A DNA stretch of 8,263 nucleotides from Bacteriovoracaceae bacterium (lineage in GTDB: Bacteria; Bdellovibrionota; Bacteriovoracia; Bacteriovoracales; Bacteriovoracaceae), in the NCBI GenBank assembly GCA_007116425.1, contig SKIL01000032.1:1-8263 (forward strand), in the 5' to 3' direction. The translations under genes and the position numbers were made by a program. The notes below the pieces were generated by a model that did no database searches, had not been told where the DNA came from, and was given only the letters and a program-made list of their open reading frames with translations. Shown here piece after piece: positions 1 through 6,835 of this stretch; positions within the stretch are counted from its first letter, which is position 1, and the number at the start of each line of letters is the position of its first letter.

Positions 1-43
1 AACTATAATTAATTAATAAACTTAACTTGAGAAAGACCCCTAA

Positions 44-62
44 AAGTGTTTAAAGTTTAAAC
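44..62 (+). promoter_or_regulatory. Dyad motif upstream of the lipoprotein gene (copy 1)
   Basis: Bases 48-62 read GTTTAAA-G-TTTAAAC, a perfect 7+7 inverted repeat with a one-base centre; it also reads as two tandem GTTTAAA units. The 19-base stretch 44-62 agrees at 17 positions with the minus strand of 5026-5044, upstream of the 470-residue protein gene. The spacing and symmetry resemble an operator for a dimeric regulator. AT-richness makes some such matches likely by chance, and no regulator is known. Confidence 0.35.
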
Positions 63-192
63 GCCTGTATCAAAAGTCAGGTCACAAAAAGTCAAAAACA
101 AGCAATAACAGATAATTACAACTGCAAACATACTGGCAATATATTTGCACTTAAAACATCTGAACACAAAAGGAATTTATAAGTTATTTAAA

Positions 193-198
193 AAAGGA
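193..198 (+). promoter_or_regulatory. Ribosome binding site that decides the lipoprotein start
   Basis: AAAGGA, within AAAAAGGA, lies 6 bases before the TTG codon at 205. The more upstream in-frame TTG at 145 has no comparable purine-rich stretch at the right distance, and it would put 20 extra residues in front of the signal peptide. This supports the shorter protein. Confidence 0.6.
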
Positions 199-204
199 CA
201 TTTC

Positions 205-3200
205 TTGATAAGATCAAGTAAAGCTTACCTCTTTAACACTGTTTTATTGTGCATGCTCCTACTTTTGAGCTGTACAACAGACGTTGAGCCTACATCTAAT
301 AAGACAACAAGCTTTCTAGTTGGAAAAGTTGAAGTCGTAAATTCAGATCGGTTTTCTCAACACCCTCAAGGGCACTGGCCAGAGATTATCAACTCAAGAC
401 ACGTCACCCTCAAAACATGCCTAGAAGATATTTCGATTGAAGGTTACCCAGTAAGGGAAGATGTATTTAAAATTAGCACATACTTTGGAAAACAAAAAAG
501 AACTACTGACTTTAGAGGTTGTTTGACCTGGACAGAGGTCATCGACTTTAACTATCTAGCAGAGGAAAAATACCTAGAGTTCCCCATTGAGGTAAAAGGC
601 ATCGGCAACTATTCTGGACAGGTGAGTTTAACACTGGCTCTTAATCCCTGGAGAGAGTCAACATCAGAACAAGTAAGAGATATTAGATATGTTGACCGTA
701 TAAGATTTTCAGCACCTATTACTAACGAGTCATTAAATAATGGTGAAGCTGTCACAAAAAATATTTCAAATTTTGATGTTTCAAATAGAAGCTTCCTTTT
801 AAGAGATTTTGGTCTTGAACTAAAAGAAATCAAATCTATAGATGGCAGTCAAAATATTCATTTTTCAATGAAGACAAGACCACATGCTAGAAGAAAGCTT
901 TTATCAGGAGAGCGCCAAGTATTTCCATTATCAAGAGGAATAATAAATTTCAAAATGACACTTTATGAAAACATTGCTGGCAGCAATCAAATAATACCAG
1001 TTGCCCACAAAACACAAGAAATCGACTTTGAAAACTTTGAAGCAATAGGAAATATTCACTTTAAAGTAAATAATCATCACACTATTGATACATCAAGCAC
1101 CCTAATTATTTCCCTAGAAGCAACTCCGAAGAACTCTATGACTCCTATCACTTCTGAAGTGGGACTGCTTTATCTTCATAATATTAACTCAACATCAAGA
1201 GTTGGAATCGAAAGATTTAGCTCAGTGGATGATGAACTACATGATAGATATGAGATAGTACACTCTATAAACCGAAACAATGATCAAAAATTAGACTTGG
1301 ACGAGCTAACTCAGAAGTGGTCTGAAGTATTTAGAACGGACTTTTCAAGAAGGTCATTAAGAGTCTCATCAGTAAATATAAACAAAGGATATCATCTCTC
1401 AGACAATTATAACTCTAGTGCAACACGAACTATTATTTCAGATATAGAAGTATGTTTTGTAGAGCAAACGAATAATACAATCTCCTTACAAGATACTTAC
1501 TTTGAAGTCTCCGTAAACAATAACAAAAATAACCCGCGTGAAGAGATTTTTATTACTGAAATAGAAACAGACTCTAGAGGCTGCATCCAGTTTTCCCTAC
1601 CGGTTAAGTATAACCTTTTCTCACACGAGAAGTGGATACCTCATAATATCAATATGAAGGTGCTAAACGGAAGATATCAAGGAGAAATTATCAACCGATT
1701 GATTGCAATTAACCCTTGGAGTGAGCGAGGCTTTTCGAGAGATCTACATAGACAAAATTTACCTCAGTCTTACGCTGGAAATCATGAAAATGCTACCGAA
1801 TCACCAGAAATTTATATCGGTAGAGTTGCATATTCAAATGAAGGAAATAACCTTGATAAGCTCATTATAAACAAGTTTTTAAACCTGGGATTAAACAAAA
1901 CATATCATTTTACCGCATGGCCAAAAGTAAAGAAGTTGACGGGCTTCGACACAAACGCTCCTCTGAAGCCGATCACATTTGGTAACTATAAATTAGTTAT
2001 TGATCTTCTAAGCCCTAATAGAGAGCAAGTTAGTTATACAAATATTGATTTAAATGACTGGGATATATTAAGTAGCTCAACAGAACAAGTTACCGTAAGA
2101 CCGGATGGAAAAATTAGTACCGATGTAAATTTCCCGATCATGGCACACGACTCATACAGACTAACATTCAAAAACTTAATACTCGTTCGGCTGGTACCCC
2201 TTGACGAAGATACATCTCACTTGCAAGAGCAGGTGTTTGCAGCTCCATTTTTCGGTCTTTATGAAGGCGCAGATCTCTTTACAGTAAAACTTCCGAAAGA
2301 AGATTACAACTTCACCCAAGAGAATAAGCAAGAGCTAAAAGAGCTTAGAGCGCTTGGGGTTGAGCATATCATGAAGGGCCTAGAAGATAATCTACCTTCT
2401 CCAAAAGAACTATTCAGACAAGAGTTTAAAAAAGAGGCAAAATCAGTCTCACCTTCTGCAATGGTATTCACAGGTAACCTTGAGGAGCTAAACAGAAGAC
2501 TACCTTTAAATGAAAATATTGCAACAGACTGGTCCGAAATACCAGAAAGTTACAAAGAAGATCATTATACAGAACTCTCAATGCATCAACTACACTCGAT
2601 GGCAAGAACTTCTACAAGGACTCCACAGCAAGTTTTAAGAATCTTTTGTAGACATTTATACGAAGTTCCTGTCCAGAGAGGTCTTTTCTCAAATTTACGT
2701 TTAACGAGTGAACAAAAAGAAGAAATTGAGGAGTACGAAAAATGCTTGGAAACTCCTGACGAATATCTACAAGCAATGCCTTTACAGCATATTCATCGAA
2801 TTATTCCATTTAGAGAGCGTAATCCAGATGGAAGTATCAGATCTGAAAGGCTTGCAAGGCTAGCTTCTACGCCTGAAAGAGGTGGTGTATTCAAAGGAAG
2901 TGGAGCTTTTGCTACAACCGGTGAGCGCTACGGACACACATTCGGAGAGAGAGATGCTACAGGTTATCATGGAGGAATCGACCTTGCACCAAGTATCCCT
3001 TTCTTTGGCGCTCGGGCAGGATATGGTTATGAGTTTTTTAAATATGAAGGTCATGAGCAAGGCCGTATGGACTGGATGGCGGATAGAACATCAACATTGA
3101 GAAATATTGAGTTTACTTATGAATCAATCGAGCTAAACTTTAGGGCCGAAGTCCATACTTGTTCAACAGTCAGAAGAAAGTCAAACCTAAATCGCGTGCA

Positions 3201-3555
3201 TGTTTGTGAAAACGATACAAGTATAAAAAGCATAAACGAAAAGTGGTATTTCATTGGTCAAGCAAACCAAAGGCAAAATGGTGTTCTTGCTGATGCAAAT
3301 CCTTCACTGGAAGAACATACATCAATGGTCATTCGAGGTGCTGCAAATTACAAGGCCACATGGGGACAATTTAAAGATGAAAGTCACTTACTAATAATCA
3401 GTCAACTCAAAACTTTGCCAATGGCAGAAGGTATGATCGAAATAAGGGCAAGAGGAACTCGTGAATGGCTTTTTGAAAGCTATATTGATAACTCTTTCCC
3501 AGGCTTAATCATTCCCGATGAGAATGATACGACAGTAAGAAACTACCATCGATAG
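205..3555 (+). CDS. Large putative outer-membrane lipoprotein with duplicated modules and an EF-hand-like loop; family unknown
   Basis: I do not recognise this family. The TTG start at 205 is chosen because AAAAAGGA lies 6 bases upstream and because it gives a compact lipoprotein signal peptide: basic start, hydrophobic core, lipobox LLSC with the acylated Cys at residue 23. Thr follows the Cys, not Asp, so under the E. coli rule it would go to the outer membrane. The frame stays open to a TTG at 145, which has no good ribosome site. The 1116 residues hold a module (about 66-335) whose pattern recurs at about 410-700, an EF-hand-like loop at 356-367 between the copies, and a C-terminal region with a Gly/aromatic-rich stretch at 893-952. 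The mature chain beyond the lipidated Cys has eight cysteines in four local pairs: 72/106, 417/460, 815/847 and 986/1001, suggesting disulfides in an oxidising compartment. The modules look beta-rich and Ig-like, which would suit binding or adhesion. That role is inference. Confidence 0.85.
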   Translation: MIRSSKAYLFNTVLLCMLLLLSCTTDVEPTSNKTTSFLVGKVEVVNSDRFSQHPQGHWPEIINSRHVTLKTCLEDISIEGYPVREDVFKISTYFGKQKRTTDFRGCLTWTEVIDFNYLAEEKYLEFPIEVKGIGNYSGQVSLTLALNPWRESTSEQVRDIRYVDRIRFSAPITNESLNNGEAVTKNISNFDVSNRSFLLRDFGLELKEIKSIDGSQNIHFSMKTRPHARRKLLSGERQVFPLSRGIINFKMTLYENIAGSNQIIPVAHKTQEIDFENFEAIGNIHFKVNNHHTIDTSSTLIISLEATPKNSMTPITSEVGLLYLHNINSTSRVGIERFSSVDDELHDRYEIVHSINRNNDQKLDLDELTQKWSEVFRTDFSRRSLRVSSVNINKGYHLSDNYNSSATRTIISDIEVCFVEQTNNTISLQDTYFEVSVNNNKNNPREEIFITEIETDSRGCIQFSLPVKYNLFSHEKWIPHNINMKVLNGRYQGEIINRLIAINPWSERGFSRDLHRQNLPQSYAGNHENATESPEIYIGRVAYSNEGNNLDKLIINKFLNLGLNKTYHFTAWPKVKKLTGFDTNAPLKPITFGNYKLVIDLLSPNREQVSYTNIDLNDWDILSSSTEQVTVRPDGKISTDVNFPIMAHDSYRLTFKNLILVRLVPLDEDTSHLQEQVFAAPFFGLYEGADLFTVKLPKEDYNFTQENKQELKELRALGVEHIMKGLEDNLPSPKELFRQEFKKEAKSVSPSAMVFTGNLEELNRRLPLNENIATDWSEIPESYKEDHYTELSMHQLHSMARTSTRTPQQVLRIFCRHLYEVPVQRGLFSNLRLTSEQKEEIEEYEKCLETPDEYLQAMPLQHIHRIIPFRERNPDGSIRSERLARLASTPERGGVFKGSGAFATTGERYGHTFGERDATGYHGGIDLAPSIPFFGARAGYGYEFFKYEGHEQGRMDWMADRTSTLRNIEFTYESIELNFRAEVHTCSTVRRKSNLNRVHVCENDTSIKSINEKWYFIGQANQRQNGVLADANPSLEEHTSMVIRGAANYKATWGQFKDESHLLIISQLKTLPMAEGMIEIRARGTREWLFESYIDNSFPGLIIPDENDTTVRNYHR
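400..1200 (+). repeat. Internal protein module, copy A of the lipoprotein
   Basis: This encodes residues 66 to about 337. It contains Cys72, a TDFRGC motif at 101-106 and an NPW motif at 147-149, followed by a second beta-like domain that starts near residue 197. The same order of landmarks returns in copy B about 354 residues later. The copies match only at protein level and have diverged strongly, so this is an old duplication and not a DNA repeat. Confidence 0.55.
1432..2250 (+). repeat. Internal protein module, copy B of the lipoprotein
   Basis: This encodes residues 410 to about 682. It contains Cys417, TDSRGC at 455-460 and NPW at 503-505, then a second domain from about residue 537. 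Spacing between landmarks is close to copy A (Cys to Cys 43 versus 34; Cys to Asn of NPW 43 versus 41). The stretch leading to NPW is also similar (NGRYQG versus GNYSGQ). The correspondence of the second domains is weaker. Confidence 0.55.
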
Positions 3556-3558
3556 AGT

Positions 3559-4971
3559 TTATGGATAAACCAGACAAGCACCATCAGGATCCATAAAATC
3601 TTTACATTGCTGGTACTCGTTGCTTCCAGCACGCGGTATCTCCCCTGTTTCATTTTTATAAATCTCAAAACAACTTCTGATAGCTGAACAGTAGACATTA
3701 TTTTGATCTCTATTTAACTCACTTCCATTAGATGATTCAAATATAGAAAAGCCTCTTGACTCAAGTTCATAAGCACTTTCTAAAGAAGTTGTAATTTCAC
3801 TTTTCACTTCTTGGAGTATATCTCTCTCATTGCTAATATCTTGCAGTTGAGATTGTAAGTCTAAATATATTGTCAGCGTAAAATATGATGAAGCCGCCAG
3901 AATATAATAAGGACGAATCACCTCATAGAATTCTGAACTTGATAAATTCCAAATTGGCCCCTGTAATCTCCAGTATGCAAGAATATCGTCACTAAGCTCT
4001 CTCGTTAGACCTCTCTCAAAAAGCTTTGTTGCAAGCTCAGAGCTTAAGCTTAGAGGGCGCCTACCAGGTAAATACAATGGTGGCATACCATACAACACAG
4101 GAAGGTTAAAAAAGCTAGTTTTCATAACCTTGGCAAGGTCAGAGTTGTCAAAACGACCAAAAAAACCTGGTGATGATTGCAAAATACCATAGTTTTTCAA
4201 AGATTTATCAAGCCCCTTTTTTAGAATGTCATGCATAATTATTTTTCTTAATATCCGATCCTGCCTAGAGTTGTTCACTCTTTCACTAAAGAGAAGAGAT
4301 GACCTAGCATAAAGCGGAACATTAATCGAGTGATGCTCACTACCAGATAGACTTACTCGGAGCCATTGGGAGATAATATCATCTAAATTCTGCGGCCTTA
4401 ACTTTCCAGAATGTAGCATGCCCGAAAACCGCTCTAACAAGTCAACATGTGCGCTATTTAAAACTCTCCTTTGTCCAGTTAATGAAAAATCTAGCGCCTG
4501 AATCAATGCTAATGACTCAAGGGCCACTGTTCGCTCAGAGGAAAACTCCAAGAAGTTACCAGCATCCAACTGTCTCCAAAAGGCTTGTGGTGACTCATTG
4601 ATTAAGCCTAAAAACTCTTCTCTCTTGCGAATAAAAAAGACAATATCATCACCATCTATTTTTTCACTAGCTGCAAGTCTCTTTGAACTAAAAATATTTT
4701 CAAACTTAGGGTAATAGCGCTTTTTCGCTTGATTAAGACGAACACTCAAACTTAGACTGCCGGATGGATTGAAAACACCTTCTACTAACTGAGCGCAAGT
4801 TTTGCCAACACCAAAGGAAGGATTTGATGCTAAGTCCCTCTTAATGAACTCTTGAGTCTCTTCCATCGTTCCTAACTGTACAGTTGCGATAAAAGCGAAT
4901 ATAAAAGGCAACCCCAGTATAATTGGCCTTAATAAAAACCAGAAAAAATCACTTATCCCAAAATTCTTCAT
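3559..4971 (-). CDS. Membrane-anchored exported protein with Cys-rich C-terminus; family unknown
   Basis: I do not recognise this 470-residue protein. One strong hydrophobic segment (about residues 16-33) follows a short N-terminus carrying Lys2 and Arg15, and there is no signal-peptidase site. It is therefore probably an N-in inner-membrane anchor with a large periplasmic body. Residues 352-371 are moderately hydrophobic and could be a second membrane or buried helix. Residues 372-405 look like an amphipathic or coiled-coil helix. Five cysteines are present: Cys59, and 428, 434, 456 and 466 clustered in the last 43 residues, which suggests a small disulfide-held terminal domain. The ATG at 4971 has no clear ribosome site, consistent with the proposed leaderless promoter just upstream. 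The gene converges on the lipoprotein gene with 3 bases between stops and is divergent from the small hairpin protein gene. Existence of the gene is secure; function is unknown. Confidence 0.85.
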   Translation of the reverse strand: MKNFGISDFFWFLLRPIILGLPFIFAFIATVQLGTMEETQEFIKRDLASNPSFGVGKTCAQLVEGVFNPSGSLSLSVRLNQAKKRYYPKFENIFSSKRLAASEKIDGDDIVFFIRKREEFLGLINESPQAFWRQLDAGNFLEFSSERTVALESLALIQALDFSLTGQRRVLNSAHVDLLERFSGMLHSGKLRPQNLDDIISQWLRVSLSGSEHHSINVPLYARSSLLFSERVNNSRQDRILRKIIMHDILKKGLDKSLKNYGILQSSPGFFGRFDNSDLAKVMKTSFFNLPVLYGMPPLYLPGRRPLSLSSELATKLFERGLTRELSDDILAYWRLQGPIWNLSSSEFYEVIRPYYILAASSYFTLTIYLDLQSQLQDISNERDILQEVKSEITTSLESAYELESRGFSIFESSNGSELNRDQNNVYCSAIRSCFEIYKNETGEIPRAGSNEYQQCKDFMDPDGACLVYP

Positions 4972-4978
4972 AAATATC

Positions 4979-5005
4979 TTATCGGTTAAAATTTCCGACC
5001 CTTTA
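4979..5005 (-). promoter_or_regulatory. Possible sigma-28 (FliA) promoter for the 470-residue protein gene
   Basis: On the minus strand the sequence reads TAAAGGGT, 11 bases, ACCGATAA. The enterobacterial FliA consensus is TAAAGTTT-N11-GCCGATAA, so 13 of 16 positions agree with exact spacing. The -10 ends 7 bases before the ATG, so transcription would begin at or next to the start codon and give a leaderless message. It is a single computed-by-eye match, and the sigma factor's preference in this organism is not known. Confidence 0.4.
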
Positions 5006-5025
5006 GATTGGTCAAGCTGACAAGT

Positions 5026-5044
5026 GTATAAACTTTAAACAGTT
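5026..5044 (-). promoter_or_regulatory. Dyad motif in the divergent intergenic region (copy 2)
   Basis: On the minus strand this reads AACT-GTTTAAAGTTTA-TAC. It shares an exact 12-mer with copy 1 at 48-59 and 17 of 19 aligned positions overall. The dyad here is imperfect by one base. It lies 55 bases before the minus-strand ATG at 4971, upstream of the possible sigma-28 promoter, and about 110-125 bases before the + strand start at 5151, so it could affect either divergent gene. Confidence 0.35.
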
Positions 5045-5150
5045 CAACAATTTGCCCATCATCTAAAAAACAATAACTTAGACAATAAAAGTAGGACCAA
5101 TGATTGGAACAGAATTTGCAAATATTATAAAAAATAACAAAGAGATTTAT

Positions 5151-5864
5151 ATGCAAAGAAATACACTTTCAAAATGGACCCTTATTATGTTTGCTATTAT
5201 TGCTAGCTCATTTCCGTTTTATGCAGCAAGGTCTTCTAGCAGTATCAATCAATGCGATCTGGTGACAAATTTTGGAAACCAAATTGAGCGGGATAGAGAA
5301 TCCCTTTATATGATGAGAAGAATTCAAGCAGACTATTTCGAGGCGAAAAACTTAATACAAAGAGTTGGCGATGAAGATAATATTCATGAAATATTACTAT
5401 TAGCAGAAGCATTAGAGGAAGAGTCTAATCTTCACGCTGAGAGTAGATCTAGAAATGCTTATGGGGTTACAGGTACAAGTGTAGGTTCAGTTATATTGGC
5501 CACATATATTGTTAGAAAAGTGAATGCTGACACACGAGGCTTAAGTCTTAGACAGAGAGTTCTCCGTGGGACCATATTACCAGAAAGAGGTCAAAGATTG
5601 AGACGCTATGGGTTTAACTCTGCACTCGTTTTTAACATGATTTCGACTTTTTGGCTCGTTAAAGAGTATCGAAAAAATAACAATCAAATTAATTACCTTG
5701 CAGAAGTAATTGATCAACTCAATCGACTAAAAGATCTCTCTGAGGAAATAAACCTTTTAGAGTCACAAATCCAAAGCAAAGAGATCGTATTTGAGGAGAG
5801 AGTCATGCAATTGGAAGATATGGGACTAGCAAAAATCACAAGCGATGGACTCAAATGTTTATGA
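5151..5864 (+). CDS. Small exported membrane-hairpin protein with coiled-coil arms; family unknown
   Basis: I do not recognise this 237-residue protein. The ATG at 5151 is preferred: AAAGAG lies 6 bases upstream, and it yields a tidy Sec signal peptide (Arg3, Lys8, hydrophobic 9-23, cleavage around Ala25-Ala26). An in-frame ATG at 5100 would add 17 residues before it; its AGGA is only 3 bases away. After the signal, residues 35-100 are charged and helical. Hydrophobic segments at about 105-121 and 154-170 flank a loop with ten Arg/Lys and only two acidic residues, so the loop should be cytoplasmic. Residues 171-225 form another helical, coiled-coil-like arm. The only cysteines are Cys35 and Cys236, at opposite ends of the mature chain yet predicted on the same periplasmic side. 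The downstream operon has its own promoter, so this gene is probably transcribed alone. It might scaffold a neighbouring envelope protein, but that is speculation. Confidence 0.8.
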   Translation: MQRNTLSKWTLIMFAIIASSFPFYAARSSSSINQCDLVTNFGNQIERDRESLYMMRRIQADYFEAKNLIQRVGDEDNIHEILLLAEALEEESNLHAESRSRNAYGVTGTSVGSVILATYIVRKVNADTRGLSLRQRVLRGTILPERGQRLRRYGFNSALVFNMISTFWLVKEYRKNNNQINYLAEVIDQLNRLKDLSEEINLLESQIQSKEIVFEERVMQLEDMGLAKITSDGLKCL

Positions 5865-5869
5865 TCTAT

Positions 5870-5898
5870 TTGTCATATAAAAAAATAAAGAATACAAT
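5870..5898 (+). promoter_or_regulatory. Sigma-70-type promoter of the TPM operon
   Basis: TTGTCA at 5870-5875 and TACAAT at 5893-5898 each match five of six consensus bases, with the optimal 17-base spacer. Transcription would begin near 5905, leaving a leader of about 43 bases before the ATG at 5948. The -35 begins only 6 bases after the stop codon of the preceding gene, and no terminator separates them, so some read-through from upstream is also possible. Confidence 0.65.
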
Positions 5899-5947
5899 GG
5901 TTCAAACTAAGTAAAAGCTTACAAACTCATATTATGGATGATAGAGA

Positions 5948-6835
5948 ATGAAGAGCATGATCAAATTTATGTTTTCTAGTTTTAAGCGGTTTTTGATCTC
6001 TCTTTCTTCAATTTTCATCCTGTCTGGTCTTGTCTATTTAAACGTTGAAAATATTGTAAACCATAGAACCTTTTCATTTTGGCCCTTTGATAAACCTCAT
6101 AATGGCTCAATTGAGCAATTAAAAAAAATAACAAAACACAGCATTAAAATTATAGATGAAGTAAATACTCTTAACCAGCTAGAAGAAAAGGAGCTTAATT
6201 TACTCTTAAGAAAAGTTGAAGCATTATATGGTTTTAATTTTAATATTCACATTAAAGAAGACTTAGATGGTGTTCCAATTGAAAGTTATTCCTTTCAAAC
6301 TCTAGATCAAAATAAAAATATCGACCTTATATTAGTTTTGGATATAAATAATAGAACTATTCGTATTGACTCATCAGAAAGATATGCCCACATCTTTGAC
6401 GATGACTATAACCATTCAATGATTCAAGTCGCGGCCTTCAACCTTTCGCAAGATAATTTTTATAAAGGACTCTACGGCCTCGTTTTAAACTCCGTAGCTT
6501 CACTTGACGTACACCTATCAGATCTCATTCAAAGCGAGAAAGCCTACTCGATGGATCAAGCTTCCCTCAAGCAAAACTACCTTTTTGAGGAACAACTTTC
6601 TCAACTAAATAATAAATTCAAATCAATGAAACTTTCTTTAATTTTACTTGGTGCCACTTTTATAATTATGATTGTTTTATTTTTTACGAGTGGGCAAAGC
6701 GGTCTTAAGAGAAAGTACAGTATTGGTCGCATAAAATATAAACAGAGTACTCCTAGAGAGCATAGTACTGGCCACAAGGTTTGGATTTCACAATCAGGTA
6801 CAAATGCAAGCGGTGGCTCTTTTATGAAGTGGTAG
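5948..6835 (+). CDS. TPM-domain (COG1512/YgcG-like) membrane protein
   Basis: This 295-residue protein carries a TPM domain at about residues 68-190. Recognisable parts are the helix LEEKELNLLLRKVE (78-91), the strand NFNIHIKEDLDGVPIESY (97-114), and DLILVLDINNRTIRID (126-141). Unlike typical members, the N-terminus (hydrophobic about 15-31) has no evident cleavage site and looks like a membrane anchor. A second hydrophobic helix spans 229-246, so the TPM domain should be periplasmic between two anchors. The short tail ends in SGGSFMKW, a shrunken form of the Gly-rich, Trp-terminated tail usual in this family. TPM proteins have been linked to photosystem II repair phosphatase activity in plants and to envelope functions in bacteria; the bacterial activity is not settled. 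The next gene starts on the base after this stop, so the two are translationally coupled partners. The start ATG is preceded by a weak AGAGA. Confidence 0.85.
   Translation: MKSMIKFMFSSFKRFLISLSSIFILSGLVYLNVENIVNHRTFSFWPFDKPHNGSIEQLKKITKHSIKIIDEVNTLNQLEEKELNLLLRKVEALYGFNFNIHIKEDLDGVPIESYSFQTLDQNKNIDLILVLDINNRTIRIDSSERYAHIFDDDYNHSMIQVAAFNLSQDNFYKGLYGLVLNSVASLDVHLSDLIQSEKAYSMDQASLKQNYLFEEQLSQLNNKFKSMKLSLILLGATFIIMIVLFFTSGQSGLKRKYSIGRIKYKQSTPREHSTGHKVWISQSGTNASGGSFMKW

Noticed and set aside
4..9. Perfect TATAAT as a -10 box for the lipoprotein gene
   Set aside because: The -35 would lie outside the window, there is no extended -10, and the surrounding sequence is so AT-rich that a chance match is likely.
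51..77. TAAAGTTT at 51-58 as a sigma-28 -35 element for the lipoprotein gene
   Set aside because: It is a perfect -35 match, but the sequence 11 bases later agrees with the -10 at only two of eight positions.
72..94. Direct repeat AAAAGTCA (72-79 and 87-94)
   Set aside because: An 8-base A-rich repeat with a 15-base period is expected by chance here, and it does not match a known operator spacing.
609..833. Minus-strand open frame of 74 codons inside the lipoprotein gene
   Set aside because: It lies wholly inside a convincing longer gene, has no domain features and is best explained as a shadow frame.
2860..3100. Short open frames on both strands inside the lipoprotein gene
   Set aside because: Both are covered by the lipoprotein reading frame and show no family features or credible start signals.
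3557..3570. GTTTA-TGGA-TAAAC hairpin as a bidirectional terminator
   Set aside because: The stem is five weak base pairs and no T-tract follows on either strand.
5052..5079. TTGCCC-16-TAACTT as a promoter for the hairpin protein gene
   Set aside because: It has only seven of twelve consensus positions and a short spacer. The gene needs a promoter in this region, but this match is too weak to call.
5911..5922. GTAA-AAGC-TTAC stem-loop between the hairpin protein gene and the TPM operon
   Set aside because: It has only four base pairs and no T-run, and it lies downstream of the operon promoter, so it is not a terminator.
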